Below the pieces are notes generated by a model that was not told where the DNA came from, did no database searches, and saw nothing but the letters and a program-made list of their open reading frames with translations. From Strigamia acuminata (Eukaryota > Arthropoda > Chilopoda > Geophilomorpha > Linotaeniidae), in NCBI GenBank assembly GCA_949358305.1, contig OX442314.1, positions 32,979,608-33,043,607 of the forward strand: 64,000 bases of DNA. The letters run 5' to 3'. The stretch's first letter is position 1; every line of letters begins with the position of its first letter. The translations under genes and the position numbers were made by a program. Below, piece by piece: positions 40,531 to 52,781 of this stretch.

Positions 40531-43500
40531 AAAAAAATTCAAAATCTGACGATTTTAATTCTTTAATTTATAAAGAAGACGAATATAATACACTTTTCAA
40601 CAAGAAACACTTCTAAATTTTACTTTTGACAAAATAAAATTAAACTTCGCGTTTGTTTGACACGTGTTAGCTTTTGCAGGTTACACGGCACACAAAATTC
40701 GAATCGTGACTGAAATCGGGACGGCGTGGTCAAGATGACTCTGGAACACGTCTTCTGGTCTGGTCTGGATGCGAATGATCAGTATCTGATCTGGTCCTCC
40801 TTTAATAGCAGGGGGCTGGGGATCCCTAGATCTCCCAACTTCTGATTGGCGGATGTTAGTGTCGGCCAATGGTATAAAGGACGTTACATCTATTTAGTAG
40901 TTCTCTACTAAGTCCGTTCCCTTCGAGATTCAATTTTACCGATAAAATAAAATTCCTTCGGGAAGACATTCGTAAAATATTGTATTTTTCAAATGAAAAT
41001 AAAATAAACTTACTTCAATCTTCTTGAACTTTGGGATTTTTACCAATCCAAATAATTAAATAACTTTTCTTCAAAAAATATTTTTCTTTGATTATTCCGT
41101 TTAGTGTGTAATATCATTACAACCACAGTTTTAATAAAGTTTTCTCAAACTCTCAATTTTTCTTATTCTTATTCAATTATCGTTCAAATAATCATTCCTT
41201 TGTAATTGAAATCTATTTTCGATTCCCAACATTGTGTATTCATTTCCAATAGGAAGAATAATTTGACCAAGTCTTTACTTTTTCGGGTTTAAATTCCATT
41301 TTTCGAGTGTGAAAAAATAAATTTTCACCATCCATCTCCCCCTTTTTTAACAAATTTTTTTAACAAATAAAAATTCGTTAAAATTCTTTAAATTTGTTTT
41401 GCGAGAAAAATTATCTAATTCTCTAATCTTCCAAAAGAAAATATTCGAAATTTTACTTTAAACGATAAAGTTATTGGTACAAATGTGTACTTGTTTTTCG
41501 GGAGAAAACTATTCGACAATCCTTTAGACTTTTGGGTAAAAATTATTCATCAAATCTTTCTTTTTTGATGACAATTGCTTTGATTTTTCGAAAGAAAATA
41601 TCTAGCTAAATTCCACTTTTCCTGAGCGGACAATTGTTTTCACAATTAGTTATTCCTTTGCGATATTTACGAAGGACGTGTCTTTGATTATTCGTTTTAA
41701 TAATTTTCGTCCCCCTTATCTCTAATAACGAGATGTTTTTGCAGAGATCTTTTATCTTTTGAATGAAAGAATATTTAAATCTCAATTGTCGTAAATACCT
41801 TCATCTGCTGCAGCATTTCCTCAATTTGAACTTTTCAAATGAAAAGACAAATCTGGAGAACTTTCACTGTCAAACTTCTATTCCTATCGCGCCAAAATTC
41901 GTAATTCACTGGTTTGGAATTCCGTATAACACGTGACACAATAACAGTATCGATGTCACAATTAAGCAGTTTACTACTCGGTCCGCGCGAGGACATGTAA
42001 ATTACTTTTTTCCGATAAAAATAATTTTTCTTTGAAAAATATTTGAAATTGATTTTTCACAACTACTTTTGAATGAAATAAAATGAAGTTATTCCAACTT
42101 TTCGTTAATTGCTCACACATAACATTCCCTTTACTGTGGGATTTGCATCGAAATTCCATTTTTAAAGAACCTTTCTTTTACTTATCGCAAATAAAACATA
42201 TTCAATCGTTTTTCTGATTAAACTTTAACACGTAAATTACGAACGAAATATATGATGACATTCCATTAACCTTTAGGAAAATTGACTAAATTCTTAATTT
42301 TTAGAGAAAAATAATGTATCTAGAATCTTTCCTTTTCCGAATAAAATCTATGTTCAAAATAGAAGATAAATCTTGTGCAATTCTTAGTTTTTTCGAATGG
42401 AAAAATACAACTTTTCATCAGCGGTGATTTATTTGATTTTTCCGAAAGAAAAATAATTACTTTGAAACTTATTTTCTTCGTTTAAATCAGCTATCTGATT
42501 TTAAAGCTTCAATCCAATCAAAAAATATTCGCTCCGTAAATATTTCATGTGGCAAAGTTCATAGCCACAAATGGATTTGTTATTCCGGTTTTAAGAAATC
42601 ATGTGGGAAAATGTCCGATTAGATTACTAAAAATATTCGTTGTTTTTCAAACAGCTAAATTTCATTTAGAAATTCTCAAAATTTGGGAGACCCAAATATC
42701 GTTGGAAACTTAAAACACTGTTAAATTTCCGAAAGGAAAGATTGAATGAAATCCTTTTACTTTTCCGAGGGAAAGCGTTTATCGTGATTCGTAACTTTCA
42801 ATGTAAAAAATACTATTCTATGTGGTCGGCAACTTCATTCGCCGCCATTTTATATTTTCTTAATTTCCATTGTCCCGAAGGAAAAAATGTACTTTTTGTG
42901 AAAATAGTTAATTCCTTCAAATAAAGGTAATATTCATTTCGATTTGCAAATCTTTTCTGCGAAATGGAGTGTGTTGTTTTTCTCCAACAACTAAATTATC
43001 TTTGGTACCGATGGCAGTGGAAAAATTAGTTCGCGACACTTAAATAAATCTCTACGAACTTTCTGTAACATTTCTCCGCTGTCTTTTATCTGTTGTCCGC
43101 CATAATTTCCAAGCATTCGTTCGCACCTTGCGTTGAAGGTTTGAGTAGCTTCCCTGCTGCGTTTGATACGGAGATCGACGCGTATTGCTATGGCGCGTGG
43201 TCGCTGGCTATCGGTGTCGACGTACAGTTACAAGAAACTTAATTTCTTGTAAATATTTCCAAATAGTTGCGGTGTTTTCTTCGTTTTAACTTTTCAGGTG
43301 GAAAGATAAATTCGTAAGAAGTCCGCCTTCTAAACTTGTATGTTTTTAGCTTTTCGAAATAAAACAAACTTCGAAAAAAAATATCTGTATTCTTATTTCA
43401 CTCGAAACTTTTTTGATTTCTTATTTAAAATACTTCGTATTCCTTAAATTGTCGAACGAAAATAGTAAAGAGAGTTCACTAAACGTTTCCATTTCGTCAG

Positions 43501-44054
43501 TTTAACTTTTCACATGAAAATATAAACTGAAAATCTATTTGTCTGTTTTAACTAAAATTTTTTAGTTAATATCGGATTCAAGATTCGCTTTTGCAATTCG
43601 ATCGAATTAATTTGCAACCTATTTCAGTGATCGTGTGATAGGTCTATAACTTCCGAAATTCCTAGTTAAAGGACTGTTTTGGTGTTTCTCAAGAAAATAA
43701 ACATGGTTTGAAACTTGTCTGTTTTTTAACTAAATCTTTTAGTTAAATATTTATCTCAAAATTCACTTTTACAATTCTATCGAATTTAATTGCAACCTAA
43801 TCTCGGTGGGACCTCCACGTGTGAGATTAGGTGGTAGTCTTTGAAATCCCTAAAATCTTCAAACGAAAATAATGAAGGAAAATCTACTACGTATTTCTAT
43901 TTCATCAGTTTAACTTCTTCACATGGAAATATAAACTGAAAATTTAATCTGTCTATTTTTAACTTAAATCTTTTAGTTAAATATTTATCTCCAATATTCA
44001 CTGTTGCAATTCAATCGAATTTAATTGCAACCTAATCTCGGTGGGACCTCCACG
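40531..44054 (-). other. Long leader of copy 1
   Basis: The sense 5' leader is about 3.5 kb of AT-rich DNA without a gene. The primer site and its repeat lie at the 44.05-kb end. Tracts of TCCCCCTT (AAGGGGGA in sense) recur. Confidence 0.6.
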
Positions 44055-45954
44055 TGTGACGGTGACGACCACAACTCCCATTTAACAATGGTACCGGGAA
44101 GAGATCGCAATAAATAAACAGTGAATACAATACGAGATAAATACAAGACAGTTTATTGTTGGCAAACAATATGGATGAGCTAAATTATACATAGGACTAA
44201 TGCCGACATTTGGCAAGTTAAATCAGCTATTAAACTATACAAAGAATTGGCCAACTGGCCCTAGAATAATATCACTACGGGTCTGGAATATGGGAGCGGT
44301 TTCCCCATCGCTCGACCTGATTATAGATGTCATCTTAAGCCGGATGGCTGTGTCCTGGAGTCCGATACGGCTTCGCTGGTTTCCTTGGTTCGCTGTGTAA
44401 ACTATCGCACGTCGATAAATCGAATGATCTGAGCATTGCGGTTGACTTTGTCTGCACCGCCACAACTTTGGGAGGATATTGGTGTAAGTAAATGTATTCA
44501 TTTACTTATCAATATTCCACTTATGAATTATATTTAATTCATATCGTTGTGAATTCTTATTTAGATATTTCGGGAATAAGTTGTCGTCAACTTATCGGTT
44601 ATATTGAGTTCAATATGAGATTAAGTCTTCTGACTTGATTTTGGTCCAACTGGTTGTCGAGTTTAAGTTTTGCTGTTATAAATAAAATGAAGATTAAGCT
44701 TCCCGTCGCAACACACAATTGCCATCGATTAGAATATACGCCTTGCCATGCAGAACGGTATCAAGCGTCCCCGGCGTCGCAGCACGGTCGTCCATCGAGT
44801 GGTTGACGGTACCACGTACACAGGGGTCGATAGCTCGCGGCTCCGCACAGCAGTTTTATCTCTCGCGGTACTAATAATAGACCGACTGCTTTGGCATCGA
44901 ATACCATGAGAATCAGCTTGCCAAACACTTGGTGCTACTCGTGGTTACTGTAAAACAGACTGCTTTGGCACCATCAGGTGAAGGAACCGATTCTCAACAA
45001 TACCGATGCTACTCGTGGTAACGGAATACGTTCATACCGAAAAAGACAACTTGGTCCTGTCCGGAGGATACTGAATTGCACAACGGCGGGTTCTCCTTCG
45101 GCGTCGCAACCGTAGACTGTAACATTTATGCAACATAATAATCCCAGCACTTCGACTTCAATTGCCGGCGGTGGCATGATTCTGTAGAATCATGCAACGG
45201 TTCTTTGCGAATAAATCAACAAAGAACCAAAAGGTTTTTTACGTGAACAACGAATCATACTTCTTAAGTAACAATACCAAACAGAAATAATCAAACAGAG
45301 CTGCAGAATGGCCGGTTGTTTGGGTTTATATAACCTGACTGGATTAAGGATTAATCCAGTTATCCAATTGGAACATGGGTTCCACGAATCCCTCCAATCC
45401 CGTATCACCGGAAGTGGATACGGAGGAACAATGTGCTAATTCTCACCACAACCGGAACTGGATACCCAGGACCGGAAATGGATCCACCAATCAGATCTAT
45501 TGGTTGATCGATTGATCACCAAATGTCCTGTCCCGCAGAAAATGGAAGTTACATTGTATTTAACATCACAAGACATTAATATATCTTTATATTAATGTTC
45601 ACAAAGCTTCGTTTCATTCTAGTAAATATAGTTTTATATTTATTTACATGTTTTATATTCATATCTTGAATTTGCCGCTAAATCGTAATCGCGCCATCTT
45701 GTGGCAACATTGCGCATTGACAAATGCGGTTTTAGCAGACGACTCTTCGTGATTCGGCCGGAATCCTTTGATATCAAGTAGGAATGAGTGTTTATTCTTA
45801 ATAAACGAACATCTTTGTATTTGAAACATCATAAATAACTTTATTCCAGACATTTATCAGTTTTACACAGAATATCTTCGAGATATCATGATAATGGCGC
45901 AACAGCGCTTCTTTCTAAGAAAATAGGCATTTATAGCCATTGTAAACCGTCACA
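44055..45954 (-). repeat. LTR of copy 1 (1900 bp), sense 5' LTR
   Basis: Identical by eye to 36555-38454 over its length. It is followed in sense by CG and TGGAGGTCCCACCGAGAT, complementary to the 3' end of eukaryotic tRNA-Gln. Confidence 0.93.
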
Positions 45955-46487
45955 AAGTCATGCAATACGTTGCCAACACTGCGAACTTGTGCATTGAATT
46001 GTCTGGTTGCACATCATCACAACTGTGGGCATTCACTGATGCGTCATGGGCAAGTGATCCAGAAACCTCCTTAAGCTTCGGTGGCTACATCACCTACGTT
46101 GGAAACGTGCCGATCGGCTGGTCTTGCCGAAAACAGTCAACCGTGGCATGCTCAACAATGGAAGCGGAGTTCATCGCCCTTGTTGAGTGTGTCAAGGAGC
46201 TGTACTGGTTGAATCATGTGTATACCCAGTTTCCAGCGTTGAATCGTCTATCTCGACCCGTCGTTTATTCCGACGCCCTGGCCAGCATACAGTTCACCTC
46301 AAACGATGTGGAGAACTCGAAGACTCGACATATCCGCGTTCGTTATCACTGGCTCAGGGAGTGGTTTACGGCGGGACGCTTTGATCTCCGAAAAGTGGAA
46401 AGCGAGTTCAATGTCGCGGACATTTTCACGAAATGGCTCAGTTCGGAGCGTCTACGATCGCTGATTGCCAACATCTTCAGATCATAG
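45955..46487 (+). CDS. copia RNase H fragment
   Basis: Intact C-terminal frame after the nested insertion: FTDASWASDPE...GWSCRKQSTVACSTMEAEF...NDVENSKTRHIRVRYHWLRE...FNVADIFTKWLS, typical copia RNase H with its Asp/Glu/Asp catalytic signatures. It is separated from RT by the 9.4-kb element; removing that insertion leaves the reading frame continuous. Confidence 0.93.
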
Positions 46488-46709
46488 AACTGCACTACCT
46501 TCTGTAATGACATTCCTAAGTTATTTTTTCCCAAAGTTGAGGATAATCAAGTTCAGTGGGAATTCTCGGGCTTCCTTAGTGAAGAGTTCTTCAATTTCAG
46601 TACCCGGCTTGATTATACGCCCATGTTATTATTTACTTTTCTAAATGTGATACACTGTAATTCCAGTATATGATTGTATTTTCCCTCATTTGCTATCGAA
46701 GAGGGGATT
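46488..46709 (+). other. copia 3' untranslated segment with polypurine tract
   Basis: GAAGAGGGGATT lies immediately before the 3' LTR. No gene. Confidence 0.7.
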
Positions 46710-47246
46710 TGTTGGTCAAATGACCACTTATTTGTCAATACCAAATGTGGTTATCGTTATTTCAGTGTTTAGTTCATTGTATTATTTATATTTATCACTT
46801 GTCTGCCTGATTCGGCATTTATTCACACTCTCATGCTGTTTCGTACGCAATTCCGTACAATTTGTCTTATTGTCTATGAGATTTGTTCTTATCTGTGAGA
46901 TTCGTTCTTAACTTAAGTATAATGTTAGTATTTGGCACCAGAGTGCCATTCTGTACACTTTTCAATTTCCAAGATGGATGCCACCATAGGTTTTGTGCTG
47001 CTCCATCTCAATTCATTTGTATTGGACACATTATGTGAGTTATTATTTTATTAAAAGATAGTATTTTGTTTAACAAGTGTTGTTGTTTGTTCTGCACGGA
47101 ATTATAAGTGCAGAACACGTCGTTTCGTGCAGAAACGACTCGTTACGTCGTCGATACGTTTGCATGTTAAACGCGTCCCCATTACGGCAATTTGCCGCAC
47201 GCTTCCCGGCGATATTTCGCCAATATCTGCGCCCCTCTGTCCTACA
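46710..47246 (+). repeat. copia 3' LTR (537 bp)
   Basis: Starts TGTTGGTCAAATG and ends TCCTACA, followed by the TSD ACTTC. It retains the 67-bp segment lost from the 5' LTR and differs from it at several further sites. Confidence 0.93.
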
Positions 47247-47251
47247 ACTTC

Positions 47252-49080
47252 CAGTTCTCCTCAGGGACAGTTTCTCGTTACTTAAGCGGCGGTCAGCAGT
47301 CGATTTCCGAGGTTCAGATACGTCAAACACAACGCAATGTCCTGCTAGAAGACAGAAACAGACTTGAACTTTATTTCTCAGTAGCTTTAAGAGTTGATTT
47401 TATTGTGAAATAGGTTTAAGTTAGACTTTAAGTGGTTTTTTGGGTTTTTTCTGTGCGCTATGGGAAGAGTGACCCCAATGTGTCTGCCATAGGCACCAGA
47501 TATGGTGCTTGAAAAAGTGTTTTCCCTTTCTTTAACTGCTCAATCGTCTGAGTTGAAGCTGTTTTGAGCTTTTGTCTTAGTTTACAGGAACACATCCGTA
47601 TCTGGTAGCTGCGCACAACCGTTTGAGCGCGGGAAATCTCTCATATTTTCGCTTTCTTTCTCCTCTCGTTTGTCTTCTGGTTTCAATCAGCCTCTGAATA
47701 GGTTTTTTACGTGCTCTCAGCACCTCTCTGTCAATTCTGCACAAAATGTAAGGTCGATGTTTCGTCTCGAGCAGCTTCAATTTTTGGTCGCTCCTTTTCA
47801 ATGCAAAAAGTGTCTCCTTTTTGTGTGTGTAAGAAATAAGCACGACTTGTCAGGTTGAAGTTTAAACAGGTACTAACTTTATTCTATTCAAAACTGTTCA
47901 TTATATAGCAAAAAGGGGGAATTCTCAGAATTGAGACAAAAGAGGGGGGGGGGTTACAAAGTTCAAAAACCGCAAACAAAACACCACCACCGATGGCAGC
48001 AATTAACAACTTCCTTTCCTTTCAACAATATTTTTCCCAATTAAAGCACTCAAATTAAAGTCTCAAAGGTTCTTCTCCAAAAAGGTTTAAGTCTACACAA
48101 AAATAGTCCTAACATTTCATATCTAAAAATTCCAGTTTTCACACTCTCTTTCCTTGAGTTTACTCCACTTGCACTCTTCTAATCTAATTTAATTTTTAGT
48201 TGAGCTTTAAGAGTTTCTGCTTTGCTGTCTCACAAACAGTATTGCAGTTAGTAGAATCAGTTAGGTTTTTGGCTCAATTCAAGCAGCCATATTGTGTGTC
48301 AAACCACATTTCGACCCTTTCTTACGTGTGAGGACCCCGCCACACAGGTGGTGGTCAAGCTCCTCTCGTTTCTCGTTTGTTCTCAGGAAATTTGAGTTTT
48401 TTAGTTGAGTTTTAATTAGCTTTCTTGTTCAACACATCTGTTGACAACTTACTTTAGATGTTAGTAAGGCGTGGCTCACGCAAGCAGCCTTCTTAGCGTC
48501 TTTACTGACTAGAATGGCACTGTGCTCGGAGCAGTGACCACTTCCTCTTCCGTTCTGATTCGTTTGCGATAGGAAAAACGTTTTTTTTGTGTTGTTTGCG
48601 CTCATACAGAGCACAGAGACGCTCGGGTCATGTCCCTTGAGCATGTCCCAGTTTTAGATTTGACCGGTCATGTGGGCCGTCTACATGGAAAAGAACGCCG
48701 TTTCTAGGGCGGTGGTTCATCGAGTTTCTTCTTTGGTTTTTGCATGTATATTTCCCTGTTTGAAGTCTTGCATGCACTTCTTATCTAGCCAGTTTTTGGA
48801 TGCCATGGTCTTGTCCATGAGCATTGATCCTTGAGTGTTAGGTGTCACTTAGAGTCTTTGCGAGCGGTATCAAGCGCTTGACCATGCATCATTGGTCTTG
48901 TTGTCTTCTTAGATTAGGGATTACTCACCTTTCACGTATCTTAGCAATTAGTAAGCCTGCTATTTTTGCGGACTGAAAACAGTGAAATTGTGGGTGGAAA
49001 GCGGCATTAAAAAACGGCATTTTGCGAACTTATGGCGGACTTATTGCAGGCTCATCCGGGAAGTTTTTTGACCAAAATTT
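47252..49080. other. Unassigned region after copia
   Basis: The first about 135 bases continue the open frame interrupted by copia. The rest is moderately T-rich with scattered short hairpins and a G-run (about 47945). No gene or element ends were established. Confidence 0.35.
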
Positions 49081-49394
49081 CAAGGTTTTAAAGGAAATTT
49101 GAAGTTTTTAAACGAAATTTGAAGTTTTTAAACGAAATTTGAAGTTTTTAAACGAAATTTGAAGTTTTTAAACAAAATTTGAAGTTTTTAAACGAAATTT
49201 GAAGTTTTTAAACGAAATTTGAAGTTTTTAAACGAAATTTGAAGTTTTTAAACGAAATTTGAAGTTTTTAAACGAAATTTGAAGTTTTTAAACGAAATTT
49301 GAAGTTTTTAAACGAAATTTGAAGTTTTTAAACGAAATTTGAAGTTTTTAAACATAATTGAGGTTTTTAAACAAAATTTGAAGTTTTTAAACAT
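49081..49394. repeat. 20-bp tandem repeat (minisatellite), about 15 units
   Basis: Unit GAAGTTTTTAAACGAAATTT is repeated nearly perfectly, with one or two degenerate units at each end and one unit carrying AACAAAATTT. TTTAAA is at its centre. There is no unique spacer between units. Confidence 0.95.
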
Positions 49395-50749
49395 GATACG
49401 GTATCACGCAATACGCACATTCACTCGATTTTCGTAACAAACCCCCCAAAATTGGCAAATTGCAGACTTTCCGAAAAATTGCGGCATTACGATCTGATTG
49501 CGGCAATTGCGGACTAAAAAACACCTCCAATTTCAAAAATTTTGTTGTCAAAATGCTCTATTTGCATTATCCACACTTATGACACCATTTAGGAGAAGTT
49601 TTATTTTCCACAAAAATAGCAGCTTTAGCAATTAGCTTTGGTTGTTGTTCTTGTTGTAGCGCAAGTGTTCTTGTCATTCGAATTGATTGTCCCGCACGCG
49701 CTGGCCAACGGTTTAAGCGTCCGCACTGGTGGTGAGCCACGGTGCATTTACGGACCACCTCTTTCTTGCTCGGTCAATACACCTGCCCTTCTCACATTGG
49801 TGAGTTGGGAGATGTCTTTCTTGTTTCTTTTTCACTGTGAAGATGATTTGTCCTAATTCTTAGAGTTTAGCCATGAGTGTGGTCAATGTGAGTCGACGCA
49901 TGCAGTCACATTAGCTTCTTCTCTTCGGATTTTATCGCTCAACCATGAGGTTGGGTTGGGGGGTTTCAATCCGTCTTGCACACTAGGTGCTTGACGCAAG
50001 CCATCGTTCTGAGGCACATTCAGCCCTGCAGTTCCTTAACGGTGATGGTCATCGACGATGGCCTGAGACCTGGAACGCAGTTTTGTTAGCAGTAGCGGTC
50101 AACCTCTCGACACTTCTTATCTTCTTTGTCTTGTAAGGGGCACCACTGAAGTGGTGACACCTCTCGACCCATGTGGTGACCTCAAATATTCGTATCTGAG
50201 TGCTCACCATATTTCCAAATTGTCTTATGATCATATCAAACATTCCTATATGTTTTGTTTCAATGTAAATTGAAATAAAACATACATTAATAAAATATAA
50301 AACAAGACACAATATTACCCAAATAATATTGTGTTTTGCAGCAAGTTTTGGCCCAGCAACAGCGTCAACCAATCACGCTGCAGCGTGCATTGCTTTGATG
50401 ATGCTGCTAGGCGTGTGCCTGGGCGGAGCATCCCCTCCTCTCACGCGTGCCTGGCTCAATTGTTGCACACGACCCGAAGGCGGCCGTGTGTGATCTTTGT
50501 GCAACTCGTCATCTGCGCAGCTTTACTGAGCAGATTTAGGAGTGAGCCAAACGGTTTTGGCCCACTCTTCCCGCATTCTTGATTCTGCCTCCAAACTGTT
50601 CACAACCGTGTCAAACTTATGCCAAAAACTGCTAAGTGTGATCTGTGATATTGGACAAATTGAGTTTCATTGCTGGTCTGTACCCATTGTACGGAATAGC
50701 GCTTTCATTGCTTGAATTACTACGCGTAATTTAAGCCATTTCTGTGTGG
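49395..50749. other. Unassigned region, probably including the 5' part of an LTR
   Basis: Contains several perfect short inverted repeats: ACAATATTA/TAATATTGT (about 50311-50334), CACCACT/AGTGGTG (about 50138) and GGTCATC/GATGGCC (about 50046). AATAAA strings lie near 50290. The hairpin array that follows and the Gag downstream suggest that an LTR starts somewhere here, but its start cannot be fixed without the 3' LTR. Confidence 0.4.
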
Positions 50750-50848
50750 AATTGACATAGAGCTTGCTCTGTCAATTTGTAGTTCTTTGTGTCGAGCTTG
50801 CTCCACAAAGGAATCTGTGTGTTAAGACGGATTGTTACGTCGAGCTTG
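50750..50848 (+). promoter_or_regulatory. Bulged-hairpin array, hairpins 1, 2 and left half of 3
   Basis: Hairpin 1 (50750-50777): arms AATTGAC/GTCAATT, bulge AT, tip AGAGC-TT-GCTCT. Hairpin 2 (50785-50810): arms CTTTGTG/CACAAAG, bulge TC, tip GAGC-TT-GCTC. Hairpin 3: left arm ATTGTTACG (50831-50839), bulge TC, GAGC-TT-G; its right half is at 60278-60290. All share the two-base 5' bulge and the tip, while the arms differ. Confidence 0.75.
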
Positions 50849-52761
50849 TATGACGGTTTACAATGGCTATAAATGCCTATTTTCTATCAAGAAAGCGCTG
50901 TTGCGCCAATATGATGGTATTTTTACAATATTCTGTGTAAAACTGATAAATGTCTAGAATAAAGTCATTTATGATGTTTCAAATACAAAGATGTTCGTTT
51001 ATTAAGAATAAACACTAATTTCCACATGATACTAAAGTATCACGGCATAATTACGAAGATTCGTCTGCTAAAACCCGCATTTGTCAATGCTCCATATTGC
51101 CACTAGATGGCGCGATCGCAATTAGCGATAAATTCGAATACGAACTTGAAAACCTCATGATTAAATATAAACGTATATTTAATCAAGTGAATAAATTGTG
51201 TTAAATATTAATATAAATATATATTAAGTATCTGACATTGTTAAATACAATGTAACTTCCATTTCTGCGGGACAGAATGTTTAGCGATCAATCGGTCAAC
51301 CGATCAATCTGATTGGTGGAACCCATTTCCGGTCCTGGGTATCCAGTTCCGGTTGTAACAAGGATTAGCATAATTTGCATAAATGCTCCTCCGTATCCAC
51401 TTCCGGTGATACGGGATTGGAGGGATTCGTGGAACCCATGTTCCAATTGGATGACTGGATTAATCCTTAAATCCAGTCAGGTTATATAAACCCAAACAAT
51501 CGGCCATTCCGCAGCTCTGTTTGATTATTTCTGTTTGGTATTGTTACTTAAGAAGTATGATTCGTTGTTCACGTAAAAAACCTTTTGGTTCTTTGTTGAT
51601 TTATTCGCAAAGAACCGTTGCATGATTCTACAGAATCATGCCACCGCCGGCAATTGAAGTCGAAGTGCTGGGATTATTATGTTGCATAAATGTTACAGTC
51701 TACGGTTGCGACGCCGAAGGAGAACCCGCCGTTGTGCAATTCAGTATCCTCCGGACAGGACCAAGTTGTCTTTTTCGGTATGAACGTATTCCGTTACCAC
51801 GAGTAGCATCGGTATTGTTGAGAATCGGTTCCTTCACCTGATGGTGCCAAAGCAGTCTGTTTTACAGTAACCACGAGTAGCACCAAGTGTTTGGCAAGCT
51901 GATTCTCATGGTATTCGATGCCAAAGCAGTCGGTCTATTATTAGTACCGCGAGAGATAAAACTGCTGTGCGGAGCCGCGAGCTATCGACCCCTGTGTACG
52001 TGGTACCGTCAACCACTCGATGGACGACCGTGCTGCGACGCCGGGGACGCTTGATACCGTTCTGCATGGCAAGGCGTATATTCTAATCGATGGCAATTGT
52101 GTGTTGCGACGGGAAGCTTAATCTTCATTTTATTTATAACAGCAAAACTTAAACTCGACAACCAGTTGGACCAAAATCAAGTCAGAAGACTTAATCTCAT
52201 ATTGAACTCAATATAACCGATAAGTTGACGACAACTTATTCCCGAAATATCTAAATAAGAATTCACAACGATATGAATTAAATATAATTCATAAGTGGAA
52301 TATTGATAAGTAAATGAATACATTTACTTACACCAATATCCTCCCAAAGTTGTGGCGGTGCAGACAAAGTCAACCGCAATGCTCAGATCATTCGATTTAT
52401 CGACGTGCGATAGTTTACACAGCGAACCAAGGAAACCAGCGAAGCCGTATCGGACTCCAGGACACAGCCATCCGGCTTAAGATGACATCTATAATCAGGT
52501 CGAGCGATGGGGAAACCGCTCCCATATTCCAGACCCGTAGTGATATTATTCTAGGGCCAGTTGGCCAATTCTTTGTATAGTTTAATAGCTGATTTAACTT
52601 GCCAAATGTCGGCATTAGTCCTATGTATAATTTAGCCTTGATATTATTGTTTACCAACAATAAACTGTCTTGTATTTATCTCGTATTGTATTCACTGTTT
52701 ATTTATTGCGATCTCTTCCCGGTACCATTGTTAAATGGGAGTTGTGGTCGTCACCGTCACA
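50849..52761 (+). repeat. 5' LTR of copy 2 (1913 bp)
   Basis: TATA box in GGTTATATAAACCC (about 51481). AATAAA near 52669 and ATTTATTG follow toward the end ..CACCGTCACA. Short open frames inside it (67, 88 and 81 codons) are preserved in all four LTRs only because the LTRs are near-identical. Confidence 0.92.
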
Positions 52762-52763
52762 CG

Positions 52764-52781
52764 TGGAGGTCCCACCGAGAT
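52764..52781 (+). other. Primer-binding site, tRNA-Gln type, copy 2
   Basis: TGGAGGTCCCACCGAGAT starts two bases after the LTR. It is complementary to the CCA end of eukaryotic tRNA-Gln (…ATCTCGGTGGGACCTCCA, from memory). A second identical site lies at 52999-53016 within a tandem duplication of about 235 bp. Confidence 0.8.

Larger units (their letters stand above)
36555..45954 (-). mobile_element. Non-autonomous LTR retroelement with novel ORF, copy 1 (9.4 kb)
   Basis: Identical 1900-bp LTRs (36555-38454 and 44055-45954, constant offset 7500, no difference seen by eye) bound the element, with a 4-bp target duplication AAGT. It lies on the minus strand, judged from the tRNA-Gln-type primer site, the TATA box and AATAAA in the LTR, and the direction of its only gene. 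Internal 5.6 kb has no protease, RT or integrase, only the frame at 39049-40530. Terminal sequence is TGTGACGG..CCGTCACA. Confidence 0.93.
30668..47246 (+). mobile_element. Ty1/copia LTR retrotransposon, full length but disrupted
   Basis: Two direct LTRs (470 and 537 bp) starting TGTTGG and ending CTACA flank the gag, protease, integrase, reverse transcriptase and RNase H parts in copia order (integrase before RT). The 5-bp target duplication ACTTC lies at 30663-30667 and 47247-47251. The span of 16.6 kb is inflated by a 9.4-kb nested element (36555-45954). LTR differences, two frameshifts and two in-frame stops show it is old and dead. Confidence 0.95.

Noticed and set aside
49081-49394. Regular 20-bp repeats as a CRISPR array
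   Set aside because: The units abut with no unique spacers and the region is eukaryotic. It is a simple tandem repeat.
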